From Acridotheres tristis (Eukaryota > Chordata > Aves > Passeriformes > Sturnidae), in assembly GCA_037013685.1 (NCBI GenBank), contig CM072885.1, forward strand, positions 24,102,263 through 24,166,262: a DNA stretch of 64,000 bases, read 5' to 3'. The notes under the pieces were generated by a model. The model was not told the origin of the DNA and did not search any database. It saw nothing but the letters and a program-made list of their open reading frames with translations. Shown piece by piece: positions 1 through 12,752 of the stretch. Every line of letters starts with the position of its first letter. The stretch's first letter is position 1. The position numbers and the translations under genes were made by a program.

Positions 1-3000
1 GGAATGAATATAAGTAATATGTTATAATGATGAATTATGGGAAAGAAAGCTAAAGTGGTCACTTTTATTATCTGAGGAGCTATACCAAAAAACTTTAAAT
101 GTTGGACAGGATGAACAGCAAAAAGGAGTCAGTTTCTCATATCTGGTTTATGGGACCAAGAGATGGAGAAACAGTGACAGCAGAGAACATAGTTTATAAT
201 TGATGCCTTCTTAACCTCCCCCCTTCACACTTTCGTTTATTCTACCCTGCGAATGTGTCAAAGCTTTGTGAACATCCAAAGACAGCCTGTAGGGGAAGGT
301 GCAAGACAGAAAAGAAAGATCTTGAGTAGAGTAATAAATCATAATGCTGCCCTTGAAAAAAACAAACCAGTAGGTATTTCCTTATTTAATAGATATTTGC
401 ATATTGGTCAAAGTCAAGGGGAAAAGAATGGAGAAAGTTGCCTATGTTGCAGAAAAAAGTCCCATCTGCCTGTCTTGCTCATGTCTATTCCTCTCATTTT
501 CCCACACACTGGAAAATACACTTCTTCATGTAGATCCTTTTTGGATGATCTTTACAGGGATTAAAATTTTGCACACAAACCAACCTCATCTTATGAAGAA
601 TGAAATTTTATCTAGTCAACAGGAATTAGACAGTTATAAATTTTTCAAGCTCTTGTTGACATGTATAGTGGGTTTCATAATTTCATTAGAGGAACAGAAA
701 GCTAAACAGAGGAAGAGAGAATTTTGACCTTTCCTTCATATATATATATATTTCTCTTTCTAGAAGATGTAATCTAAATACCAGTTAAACTAGCAGCTGA
801 ATATTTTTTACAAAAATTGCACCAGCTGTGAAGGTTTGCAGTCACATCATTAGGATTAACTTGTGATCTAAATGCTATCTTGCAGCTCAGTTATCTGCTA
901 CTAAATATTGGATGCTTCTCTGTGGAAACCATTTTATTACTTGCCTAAATATTTCATTCAGAACACTCATCTGAACAACTGACTATTGGATAACACAGAA
1001 AGAGCCCGGAAATACCCAATGGAAAAAAACAAATCAAAACAAAACAAAAGAAAAATATGACTGTAGGTCATCATGCAGCCAAAGATTTATGACCTTTTTG
1101 AATCTCCAGTATTTAGAACAAAGTAGAACAAATGAAGAAAAATTAGGGCTGAAAGATATCTGACAAGATATACTGACAGGGTGTGATCACCACATGTAAC
1201 AGTTGTTACCTGTTTGATAATGATACATGTTGGATAATTTCACCCTGTGAGAGCAGTGGAGCAGCAACAATGGTGATAGACATTTCCAACTTTAGTGTCC
1301 CATTTTTTTCCATTAATATGGAGGGGTGGTCTGCAGGCAATGGAATCAGTGCAGAATATCAGCTGAACCAGTTAACTAACTTCTTGGAAGGGCTCACCAG
1401 AAGGTTCCATATGTTGTTGTGCTGTCCCCAGCTGCAGAGTTGGAGCAATAGCAATGACATTGCCCAGTGCAACGAACACATATATGGAATATTATCCACC
1501 ACTCTCCAACCTCAAATGGGAAAAAGTAAAGGTTGATTATTTCCACTCTAGTCTGTTCAAGTTCTTACAATGGGTATGTAGCACATCCTGGTCCATCCAT
1601 TCAATTCTAGGTGACTCAAACAGCAGATACTATGAGACACAACTATTGTCTAAGGAATTGTTTTTACAGAGAAAATTATTGATACAGAAGTAAATAAGAC
1701 TTCATTGACCAGAAAGGAAAAGAAGTCCTCATTCATAAGCATTTTCAAAGATAAATCTCTTCTTATTTACCTTTCTTAAGGAAGTTTGCTCTAGTAAAAT
1801 ATTTTTGTTGCCTTGTCTCTAACCCTACATTAATTTATCAGCTCTTCCTAATCATTCAGTCACTGCCAGTTTTAGGGCTATTTGCTCATGGAAGATAAAA
1901 AAAAATTAGGATTTTTGGTCTTAATTAATTGTAATTGGTTCCACTGCAATTTCCTCATGCAAAGTTTTGCAGCCTGTGAGCCCTTCTCCTCTCTTGTATA
2001 TAAAAATAACAGCAGGAAATATTGACACTTGTTTTGGATCATGAAGCTTGGACAACAGTGAGTTGTACCCACTCTATCAACAAAATCAAGAGAGCTGGAT
2101 TTGGGGCCATGCCCATCTGTATCTTCTCTGTTTTCCTTTCATTCAATCAAAGCAGAACTAACCAAATAATTCCCTATCATCTGAACTGCTATGCAACATG
2201 CAATATAGTTATTTGTACCAGATCAAGTTCACTTCTGCCACCTGAAGAAAAATGATGACTGGTACAATGCTGTGTAAGTTCAGATCCATATAACTGAAAT
2301 TCTGCTATGCATTGGCCTGAAAATTTGACCTATGAAGTAGGCACAGAAACTGTTTGCTTCCAAGACAACCACATTAAACAAGCACAATGGCTTTTCAAAT
2401 TTTATTGAATGCAGCTATTATCTATTTAATGGGGTTTCAGATATGTTGGGTATCCGCAAGTGTAAATGAGACAGTCAAAACACTCAAAGGCTTTAAGTAT
2501 TGTACTTATACAGGCTACTTATTATCTGCATTTTCATTATTTCTCTGAATCATTGTCAACAACAATAATAATAGTGGCAGTATTAATAATCTCTCTGGGA
2601 ATCATTCACTGATGTTCTTTATGTGGCTAATTGTGAGAACACAAAATAAATCCTACTTCTGGCATATCTGCCAGCAGTGTCTGTTTACATCTGAAACTGT
2701 GAATGCATGTTGGATCTGTCAACAATAGCTGCCTTGGAGAATACGTTTTACATAAACAATGAAGGAAAATGGCCTGAAAGGCATGAAAAGATACTTAATC
2801 TTTGTGCAATAGATGGGTCAATAACAGGGTATGGTTTGAATCATGTCTTACTCATTATTTTTATTCCATCTAAAAAGCTGAAAAATTCGGAGATGCCAAA
2901 CTGTTATATGTATCTTTTTTTAAAAATGAGAGCTTATTCCACATTGAAACTGGGAAAGCAGGTACACTGAGGTAGAAATACCCTTCTCAATCTCTTCCTC

Positions 3001-3954
3001 ATACTACTGGAGAAGTGAGAAAGCATTTTTGTGTGGCAGAGCTGCCAGCTGGGGTTGCCATGCAGCAGTCAGGCAGCATTGTCATTATACAGACAGAAAG
3101 CTGCTTGGTAGTCCCTCCATTACCTGTCCATTAGATCCACTTTGGAAGCTGACTTCATGGATTTTTTCCTGCTGTGAATATAGCAGTAGGTATGCAGGAG
3201 AGAAATAGTTTAATTCATAGCCACCAGATGGGAAAGGAGATGTTCAGGGCATTCAAAGTAACACAGAAACGAGAATCTGAAGCACAATGTAGCACTAAGT
3301 TGTTACCTGTTGGATGTTATCGATCTAAATTGCACTTCGTTACACTGATCCAATTGCAAGCCACCTCCGATTTCCAGCTGGATACAAATATTTTCAGCGC
3401 TATTATTGTTTCACCATCAAAATTAAATGCCCTGTTTGACACCTCTTCCCCCTATTTCTTTTTTTTTTTTCCAGTTACGACAAAACAATGACAGGCTACA
3501 TTATATATTCATCTAAAAGAAAAACAGGTTTCCATTCAGGAGGCTCTTTATCCTTTGAATTAGGGCTCTTTCTTACAAATAGCCCCTTCTAGCAAACTTC
3601 AGTGTCTGGTGTGTATTTGTAGGCTAAAGCACTTTCTCCTAATTTAGATTTCACCTGGCTCACAAGATGGATAATGCTCCCAGGGGCAAATCCTCCCTGA
3701 TCTACATGGTTGGGTGCCGACAACCACATTTATGGAAGGGACAGAATGCTGGTCAGACAAAGTTAAAGTGAGAGGAATATTTTGAGTGATTTCTAATGAA
3801 TTTTCTGTTTAAAGTTGGAACTTGTGTTTGATTCTGAAAATGCTTTAGCTTATAATGGTTCTCTCTAGAAATAATGTAAGAGTTCCTCTAAAATCAGCAT
3901 TTTAATCTCCACTCTTGCTTTTCATGACAAGTAACCATAAGGTGAAAAGCTAAG

Positions 3955-3988
3955 GTAACCTCAGAATGCCTGTAACCTCAGAATGTCT
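3955..3988. repeat. Tandem duplication, 17 bp x 2
   Basis: GTAACCTCAGAATGCCT is followed directly by GTAACCTCAGAATGTCT, with a single mismatch. This is a recent local slippage or duplication event in unique DNA. Confidence 0.9.
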
Positions 3989-5049
3989 GATACCGGTCTT
4001 GCTACACCTTCTATTGCATTCCTTGAGACAAATGAAAAAAAAAAACTGTGAGACACCAACTGAGTTATGTGACTTCACCTCATGGAATAATATTTACTTA
4101 TTGTGTTACAGGGAAAAATCCATTTGAAAGTCGTGTTTCTTGTACTCCACTGTTGTATGTAAATGAATTCTGCATATTAAAATATGCATGTGGACATGTA
4201 ACAGAAAAAATCCATTAATTTAGGCTATATAACTAATACAGGTTTCCGAAATAAGTGACATGCTTACCATAGCCAGGCTGTCCTTCACCAACCATCTTCC
4301 TTCTGTCAGAGTATATCATCTACTTTGTACGGATTGCTGGCAGAGCCACATTGGAATAACACTATTCTGTTTATGATCCTTGGTGCATTCTAAAGAATCT
4401 TTGCATTATAGCTACAGAAAAGATCATGCATTCATTTCAGAAGGGAATCTCCCAACGGTCTCCTTTAGCTGTGTTCTGGTTCACGTCACAGAGCAGTCTC
4501 AAAGCAGAAAACCTGTGCTCCTTCTGGATGAAATTAAACTGGATGATGTGTCCAGGAGAAAATACAGTGCATCCCAGATGCTAATGGGATTTCAGTCTCA
4601 TGTACTTCTCTCCAGAGCTAATCTGAATGAGCTTCTCAAAAAACCTCATGGGGAAATGGAAGGACTGTGTGTGCAAAAGTAAAACTGATTGTTTGAAGAA
4701 GGTGTATTGAACAGACTAGATTCATAAAAGTGTAGGAGGATGTGCACACCATTTATTTCAGTGAGCTGTAAGATGCTAAACATCTCCCTGAATCTGGGCT
4801 GAAGCATTTGTAACCTCATGCTGCTGCTGTACAGGTTGATTCTCCAAAATTTCATAGCAACACAGAAGAGTAGCTGTTACATCTGTTACGCCACAGTGGT
4901 GAATGTGGTGCTGCCCTCTGGACCAACTCAGTGACACATTTTTTTTTTGTTCCTTTTTATGCCATTTACACAGAATCCCTTCAGAATCCTCCTTGAAACT
5001 AGTGTCAATCACTGTCTACAAGGGAAGGTGTACAAGCTGAAACTCTTAG

Positions 5050-5091
5050 AGACTGCTGATAACTCCTGATAGACTGCTGATAACTTCCTAT
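5050..5091. repeat. Tandem duplication, 21 bp x 2
   Basis: Two adjacent 21-bp units begin AGACTGCTGATAACT (5050-5070 and 5071-5091) and differ at one internal base. This is a local duplication with no sign of further copies. Confidence 0.9.
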
Positions 5092-8000
5092 CTGCAGTCA
5101 ATTCTTAGTGTGCTCTGATAAGGGGGAAAAAAGTAGCACACAGAATTATTACTTTTATTTCTACTTTGTCTCAGTACTCGGAAGGCTTTACAAGGGTCTC
5201 CCTCTAATTTGTACTGTAATAGATACAGCACCTGGGCTGTAGAAGGCTGAGGTGTGCCTGAACTACCTGTCACTCACAGTAGGATGGGTCAGCATGAACA
5301 GAAGGGTTCATGTTCACTTGACCTATTACCTCTCTCATAACAGAATGTCTCTCTTCAGTAAAAAAAATTATTAGATCTGCACAGCTGTCCAAATAACATA
5401 TATTTTCTGGCAAAAAGAGACCAAATTGGTACGTGTTTTATGGAGGCCTAATGTTATGTTTAGAATTGTCAGCTCTAATTAAGAGACTATTTAGCAGTGC
5501 CTTCCTCAGGATGATGATGAGGTGCCTTGATTTAGATTGATTATTGCTAATTCTATGTAGCCTTATATAGGGATATTTTGAAATAAAGTACAGTATGGAC
5601 AAAATCCTTGACCCCTCCGTAGAGAAAGAAAAGGAGAAAACCTTATATAAGGGCACATCCTTGTAATTCACCTGCTGTGATTTTCATGTGTTTTGTCAAG
5701 AATTAGTCAGGGAAAATAGAAAAGTGCATCCTACAACAATAGCAGTTTTATCTGGAGAAAGTCCCACTCTTTTTCCCTGAATGAATTCCCATGTCTTGTG
5801 CTCTAATCCAAACACGGATTAACAATGTTCTAGCTCTTTGTTTGTTTGCTACTTTTTGGCAGACATCGTGGTTTTCATACTTTGTTCCTTAATTACTTGC
5901 CATTTCACCCCCTGATTGTTTTCAAGAATCTCTCAGCACAGCTTCCACAAAATATTAATTTTCACAGTGTCTTGTAAAGTATTATTTATATATTTGCTGC
6001 CAGGCAATCTGTCCTGTTTGCAAAGCCTTTGTCTTGCATGATAAATAAAGCTGGCTGCAGAAACACAGAAAATATTTCTTGTACTCCATGAATGTACTTT
6101 GAGTAGAGCTCTTCTATTGCTTGACACTAGGTCCCCTAACTTTGGCTACTTTTGAGGATTCTGAATTCCAGTAATGTCAATGAAATACTTCTTCCTGAAG
6201 AAGAGAGAGGCCTTTGAGACAAAAGGCAGCAGAATAATAGTCCTGTGTCACCCTTTCGTGCTCAGGTGTAAAGTACATGAAAGTTGGGTCCAGACCATAT
6301 AAAGCTGGTTAAAGATCACAAAAGGGGATGCTGGCTTCTCTTGCAAGAGGGGACTCTTGCCAAACCCAAAAGTTATTCTCCTCTTTCTCATCCCAATTAC
6401 AGCAGGAGCAAAAAGGCCTTCCCTTTGGTGATGTCCTCCAGCATTACAGCCAGGCTTACATCTATTCTTGTCCTAAAAGAGCAGCAGGACCTTGCCCAGT
6501 TCCCTTCTTTCTCATCTGCTCTCAAGAAGGATAGCAGAGGGAGGAAGCTCGTTCACAAAGTGCATTCCTCTAGTGACCAAACTGTGACCAGGTGTGAGAA
6601 TAGCATGTTGGAGGCTAGAGTTCTGTACTGCAGCAGAAGAGTGAAGAGAAATCCTATGGTGAGTAGCCCCTAAAAACCCCCATGTATCCTCCCATCTCCT
6701 CTCCCAGGCTACCAGTACTTGCTATGTTTCTGGGGAGATGTGCAGACATAACCAACAGTATTGCAACGGTGGCAGCAATACTTGATCGCAGAACTCAACA
6801 GGATCATAGGAAAAATTACCAGGAAATAAGAGCAAAAATGCATTTTCTGTGGTATAATTTTAAAATTACCATGTTGGACCGAGACATTTAGTGATAATTA
6901 GAGACTGGGTGTACTAATCACCCAACCTGCAAGAAAATTTTCCCAGTCGATGAGGTACAGTTGGAGGATGATGCACACTCAAACCTTTGCAATGAATGAA
7001 GGTATTTGATTCAGTGGGAACTAGAGCATAGATAAGTAAATTAGGCATCATATTGCATATCTCTAAGTGGAGTGTCTAAACTAAAGAAAACTAAATGCAA
7101 CTAAAGAAGTCATTCCCCTCAAGCATCCCTGATTGTTTCTTTATGAATGTTCTGTGCAGCCATAACTTACAGGCCTGCACAATGTTGTGAGTGCTGTTGA
7201 AAAATGAGACAAATTATTTTTGCAGTAAAGGACTTTCTAAAAAATAATAAAACAGTCTTAGCATCATAAATCAAATGTCGAACCTGATGATGTAATCCTG
7301 AGTCAATCTGTTAATATTATACTTAGCATATCCTTCCTCTGATTTTCTCAGAACAGTTTTCAGTGAACAAGAGTTGGCTCCATGGTTGACCTCAAGAGTG
7401 AGGATTTTGCTAATGTCTGAATAAATAATTCAGAACAGTTGACATGAAAGCAGTCATGGTCCCTTCACTCCTTTGCTGCTCTTTATTCTAAGAAGAAAAA
7501 GCAAAAGAATGTGGCAAAAATGTCTTCTGATGACTCTTTGAGTGAGAGTAGGTCATGATAGTAGAATTAATTTCAAGTATTATAATTTCTGAAACTCTAC
7601 ATTAAAATAAGCATGTCCTTCAATTCAGGAATTGATTGGTTCTTTCCACTGACTACAAAACTGGAGGTGTGGATAAAAGAAGTACATATATTTCTCCTTG
7701 TTCAAAATACTGTTGCATGAAACAGTGAAATCTAATTGTAATTTCTATTTAACTAAGAGGAATTTCCCATATTGTATCAATCTTTTGGCTCCAGAGGACA
7801 GTAATCTTTCTTGCATGGATGTGAGCTGCAATGGCATCTCTGAGCACAAGCAGGCAGCAGAAAGAGACATGGGCAGCTTTTGGCCCAGCTCTTGAGTAAA
7901 CCACATAACATCAGCACCACTGAGCTAAGCCTGGGCAACAAGCAGGCTACAGCTGATCTCCATGTGTCACACAGAATCTCACTGAACTTTTTCAACAATG

Positions 8001-10009
8001 CATTTAAGCTCATCAGTCTGCTCAGAGATAATGCCACTCCTCCCTTGCCAGCTACCAACCAATATTGAATTCTTCCTATTACAGCCAGAGCTGGCATGAG
8101 GTTTGTACCTACCAATTTTACTGTATTTATTCATTTCACATGTTCCTTTACCTGAGTAAAAGTACTTTCTTATCAATTGCACAGATGCATTTCCTCAGAG
8201 AAATGAAAAATAAAATACCTTTTTCCAGAAACAAAAGGAGATCACGCAGCAGACATACAAATTTAGTGTGAACTTCGAGGTGAGCAGAACATGAGATTTA
8301 TTCCAAGATAAATTAGTACTTCTTGCTACTCTCAAACAGTGCTTGAGTCCCTCCCATAAAAATATATCTAATAGCTGGCACTGAGAGCCAGAAGCAGTAA
8401 TCTCACCATGCTAAAGCTGGGCCAACCTAATCCCTTCACTGATTTATCAAACAGCCAAATTCATCATTCCTTCTCATGCTGCTGTCAAAGAGCACACCAA
8501 GGTGTGTGAAGAAGCAGAATTGGCTGCACTTTAGGACTCCATCAGAATGGTATTGAGGGGAAATGTCACCTATTTTTCTTGTGTCCTTCTCTTGTCAAAA
8601 CTGTAGTAATTCTGTCTTTTAAAGGACTGGAGAATTATAGCACTTTCAGTGTCTAAACTTAGCTTTCCATAGTGGCTGTCAAAGATATTTCCCAAATCAC
8701 TCCTATTTACACCCATGGAGCTACCAGGGAATATAGGTTCACCACGGTAAATATTTAGAGGATTTAGTATGACTGATTCACTGTATAGGTGAGGATCAGA
8801 ACCCCAGGGTCCATTTTTGATCCAGGAATTAACTTTCTCTATAAACTATCTCCATATGTCCTCTACATACCATGGCTTTCCTTTCAGTTCAGTCAGCTGA
8901 TACATGTATTTAAACACAGCACTGACCTAGAGACTGTGGTGATATGTAATAACTATATTTTATTTATATAACTGTATTTTAGATAAGGCCTGTGTCACGA
9001 CACTCCAAATATAAACATATGTCTCATTATTTTCTTTCCCCTGCATCCCCTGATAGAGATTATACTGGATGGAAGAGGAAAATTTATACATTTGAATTTC
9101 TACAACTGTATGCCCAAGGTAGTATGAGTGGAATCCTGATTCTACTGAATGTATCCCATTATTTTCTTTAAGCTGGGACTTTATAGCTCATGAAACAGTT
9201 GCTACAAAACATATATAGTAGAGATCTTTCCTGCCTTTATATTTCTCTTTAAAGAAAAAAATAGAGATTATTGACATTGTAGGAGACAACATAATGGTAA
9301 ATTGATAAGCAAGAGCACTTATAAGAAACCCCTATTTGAACTTGATTTGTCACAGCCTTTTTGTGTAACATATATGCATCTGATAATATTTGTATACTTT
9401 GTTGTTTAAAAAGGGGACTACGAAAAGAAATATCCTTCCAAATTATAAGTTATATATTATATAGCTAAAGAAAATATATTAGTAAAATAAATGCAAAACA
9501 AAAATTACTGAGTGTCTTCTGAATTTTGGGTTGATAGCTAAATAACTAAAATTCCCCTAGGAGGAATTATTTGTCATTATTAATATATCTGCAATTTGGA
9601 TAGAACTCACTGATGAGACATGCATGAAACCATCCTCATTTTCAGAATGAATCATTTCCTGATGACATTGTCTATCATCTCAGAGCAACACAAACACTTC
9701 TGCAAAACAGAGATTGACATGTACACAGACACCCAAACTCTGATTTTGCCATTTGTGATTAATGAACTCTTCATGATTTTCCTCATCCTGACTTGGTTGA
9801 TAAGAAATCTCTTATAATTTCTTATGTCTAAGTGCATCTTTACTGTCAAAGATGTTTTGCTACCAGTATGTCTGATATAACTTTTTTTTATACCACCCCT
9901 TTCTGTTAACCAGGCTCCAACCTGTGTACACTCCTTTATCCCTCAGCTACCAGCCTGAGTAAGAGCCTGACGGAGAGATGGAGGCTTTCAGCCGTCTCCT
10001 AAAATGCTG

Positions 10010-10015
10010 TTTATT
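10010..10015 (-). terminator. Polyadenylation signal of the 9.9 kb LTR
   Basis: AATAAA on the minus strand, about 105 bases from the 3' end of the LTR. It would mark the end of the R region. No evidence shows that it is used today. Confidence 0.55.
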
Positions 10016-10107
10016 GCATAGATGAGGTTACAGCAGTTGAGGGTCATGGGTGAGCCTTGGGCAAGCCATGTGTCCTGAAGCCTGATTCTATTTCTGGTTA
10101 AAATGAA

Positions 10108-10115
10108 TTATATAA
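10108..10115 (-). promoter_or_regulatory. TATA box of the 9.9 kb LTR
   Basis: TTATATAA reads the same on both strands. It sits about 95 bases upstream of the AATAAA signal on the minus strand and about 110 bases downstream of a CCAAT-type element (10223-10229). This is the expected U3 promoter order. Activity is inferred only from position. Confidence 0.5.
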
Positions 10116-10297
10116 TTTTCATTACAGAGCAATACATGATTTCCATACCTTTATGACAATACCTTTTACATTTACATATAACCTATCAAAACTGCTAAAA
10201 TTACCATATTATGTTAGTGATTAGCCAATCATCAGAGTTAGTAGTTACATGTTAAACTTTGGGACTTGTTCAACAGTGGAAATTTCTGACATCTTTC

Positions 10298-12620
10298 CTC
10301 TACTTGCAACATTGGCTTTCTTGTTTGCCTGGGAAAATCCTTTTGTTTGGTAAAAACATAAAAGCCCCCTTCCAAATCACTTGCTCTTTGCCCTTTAGTT
10401 ACCCAGTAAGACCAGATCAACAATTCTTTTCTTCTATATCAAAACTTGCTTTCATTCCTATAGAATCTTCTGTATATCTGTAAAACTCCTCTGTTAAATT
10501 CTTGTCCTTCCCAACAGTGGACAAATGTTTTCTTCTTGTTTTCCTGGTATATTCTACTAATTTCTACAAAGAACTGCATTCATAGCTTTATCTTTTTCTA
10601 TATCTGTTTGTTTTCCCTCTAATACACCAGTACAATACAGTTCCATCCGAGTGCCTTTAGAAGCAATGAAAATCTGACCTTCTGAAGGCACTCCATAGGC
10701 AACTTTTTTGATGGAGAAATGTGATCTTTTCCTTCTGTTAAAGGTTTGCGTTGAATTCGTGGATATCAGCATTTATTGGAAAGAAAGTTTACCTGTTTCC
10801 ATGTTTAGAAGCAAAATAGTCCCTCTGTAGATATCAGATCTAAAATCTTCCCTTGTTTCAAGGGGACATGACACCTCCTCATCATTGTCTCCCCTATGAT
10901 TCATTATAAAATGCTGGATATTATGTTAACAGATAAAAAGAAGTTATTAATCTAATTGTACTTGAGCTAATTGGCCATCATCATGATTCTTAGAATAAAG
11001 GAAATCCTGCAAAACCTCAGCAAACATAAGGCTGATGGTGGTTGAAGATCTATGAAGCATATTCCTGAGAGAAAGATGCACTTCTCATCTAAGCTTATTA
11101 ACGAATGTCAAGGAAATGTACAGTATCTCCTTCTACTGCTTTCAGGCTGAACATTGAAGAGGCATAATTCCATTCTTATAAGCTAAGATGAAACTTGGAA
11201 ACTTGTTGGATGTGACTATGCCAATTTGGAAAGGATTTTGATATGACTTCCATAGTGAAAGCCAAAGCAACACATCAATTTACCCTTGAGATGGGATTTT
11301 CACAAAGCCCATTTGTGTGGATTGTGCTGTGTCTTCAGTGTGCTGGCACAACAAGCCACTTAGGAGCTGAGTATTGTTTTCCCGTCTTGGAACACCCTGC
11401 CTGCTGCTGTGTTAGCCAGCCACAGAAAAAGGAGGTTGGAGGGATGCTTCTTTGGTAAGAATGCCACTAGAAACTGCTTAAAACAGGTTTTCATACTTGC
11501 AGTGTCAAATTATCACAGTGAGCAAGACAAATCATTATTTTTAGGGGTTAATAAAGTAAATCCCACCATGAATCAGGGCAGAATTGGATATTCTCTGAAG
11601 ACTGAGATAAAACACCATTTTCTAATTACAGGTGCCACATTAAAATTGGATGGATTCTGTAAATATTTAGAGCCATGGAAAGATTCTATCTCTCTAGTTT
11701 TGGATGATGTCTTCCACAGATATATTCAAAAATCCAGATATGATGCCACAGCTTCTCAAACAGTCTCGGCATTAATGTCTGCTTATACATCAATTGCATG
11801 AGCAGGTTGGATTACAGAAACAGCAGAGACTCTGAACTGATAATTTGTTACAGATAGAAGCTATGAAATATTAATTACAGGACAGGAAAAACACTCTCCT
11901 TTATGTTATCACTTTTGCCTGGGTGGCTCGGTGAGATAAGATACTGCTGTAAATTCAAATTAGTCAATGCAAAGCTGGATTTACATAGCCACGGTGACTT
12001 AATTGGAGAGAAATGAGCTGATCCAGATAAAAAGCATTACACTCCTGATTGTTTATGCACTGGAACAGATGGCAACGTCACATTTGGTTTTACCTACAGA
12101 ATCTCCATCCTCATTCTCTCCTTGCTCCCAGGGTACTGCTCCTCTTTGCTGGGCTCTGCTGCCTTAACACTGCAGTAAACACAGAATGGGACCCTGTTTA
12201 ACTTGTCAGCCAAAGCATTCAGTGGAACTATTGAAATTCAGCCAGGTGCCAATTCTCTTGTTTTTGTAGAAGTCATTATAATCTAGTACTTTTGAAGGGC
12301 ACTTCTGTTTTTGGCAGCAATAGGTGGGACAATGTCAGCTTATCTCATGTCAAGGGAAATGTCAAGGCATTTAGTAAGGCCTTAGATGATGCCATTCACT
12401 TAAAGTAACTGTAGGGTTCTTCTGCTATGCACCTTGCAGAAAGACATTTTTGGAGTACACATATAAGAACTATGTTATGCAAGGTGTTAAGATTTTACTT
12501 TTTTTCCTCTGCAGTGCTGTTATAAAAACAAGTTTAAACCTCTTTGCTGACTGATGCCACATAAATCAAGCTCTGAGTGGTAGCGTGACCTGACAGAAAG
12601 CTCATTGGTGTTTATCACAG
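10298..12620. other. AT-rich unique DNA, no gene recognised
   Basis: Lies between the 9.9 kb LTR and the CR1 fragment. The longest frame (11409-11801, 130 codons) has no recognisable motif. Nothing else stands out. Confidence 0.6.
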
Positions 12621-12752
12621 GGCAACCCGGATGGGGCTTGGAGCAACCTGGTCTAGTGGGAGGCATTCCTGCTCATGGAAGAGGGCTGAAACTACATGAT
12701 CTTTATGGTCTCTTCCAACCCAAAACATTATATGATTCTTTGATTCTCTGAA
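12621..12752 (+). mobile_element. CR1 LINE 3' end, 5'-truncated, plus strand
   Basis: The stretch has the hallmarks of the 3' end of an avian CR1 element: a GAGCAACCTGGTCTAGTGG-like block, then ATGATCTTTATGGTCTCTTCC, CAACCCAAAACATT, and a terminal run of ATGATTCT/TTGATTCT octamers. Ending in short octamer repeats rather than poly(A) is typical of CR1. Only about 130 bp remain, so the reverse transcriptase region is gone; severe 5' truncation is the rule for CR1. Substitutions against the remembered consensus suggest an old copy. The final octamer and the next bases can pair as an 8-bp hairpin (12738-12745 with 12751-12758). Confidence 0.85.

Larger units (their letters stand above)
1..9897. 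other. AT-rich unique DNA, no gene recognised
   Basis: No frame longer than about 130 codons, no family-like protein and no recognisable transposable element. It contains short duplications at 3955 and 5050, a short TA run near 739, and A or T runs (for example near 3461 and 4035). A 129-codon plus-strand frame at 6284-6673 and a 112-codon minus-strand frame at 7777-8115 show no recognisable domain. The block could be intron or intergenic. Confidence 0.6.
9904..10291 (-). mobile_element. Solo LTR of an endogenous retrovirus, minus strand, 388 bp
   Basis: Read on the minus strand, this segment has the order of a complete LTR. It starts TGTCAG and has a CCAAT-type ATTGGCTAATC about 60 bp in. 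A TTATATAA TATA box follows in the middle, then AATAAA, and the end is GGTTAACA. Outside the TG...CA ends lie cctttc (9898-9903) and tctttc (10292-10297), a 6-bp target-site duplication with one mismatch. Six-base duplications are usual for class II (ERVK/alpharetrovirus-like) elements, so that class is inferred. No gag, pol or env lies beside it, so it is read as a solo LTR left by LTR-LTR recombination. The mismatch suggests an older insertion. The layout is seen directly. The family name is not known to me. Confidence 0.7.

Noticed and set aside
1183..1536. 117-codon plus-strand frame
   Set aside because: Composition is unremarkable and no family is recognised; this length is expected by chance in 64 kb over six frames.
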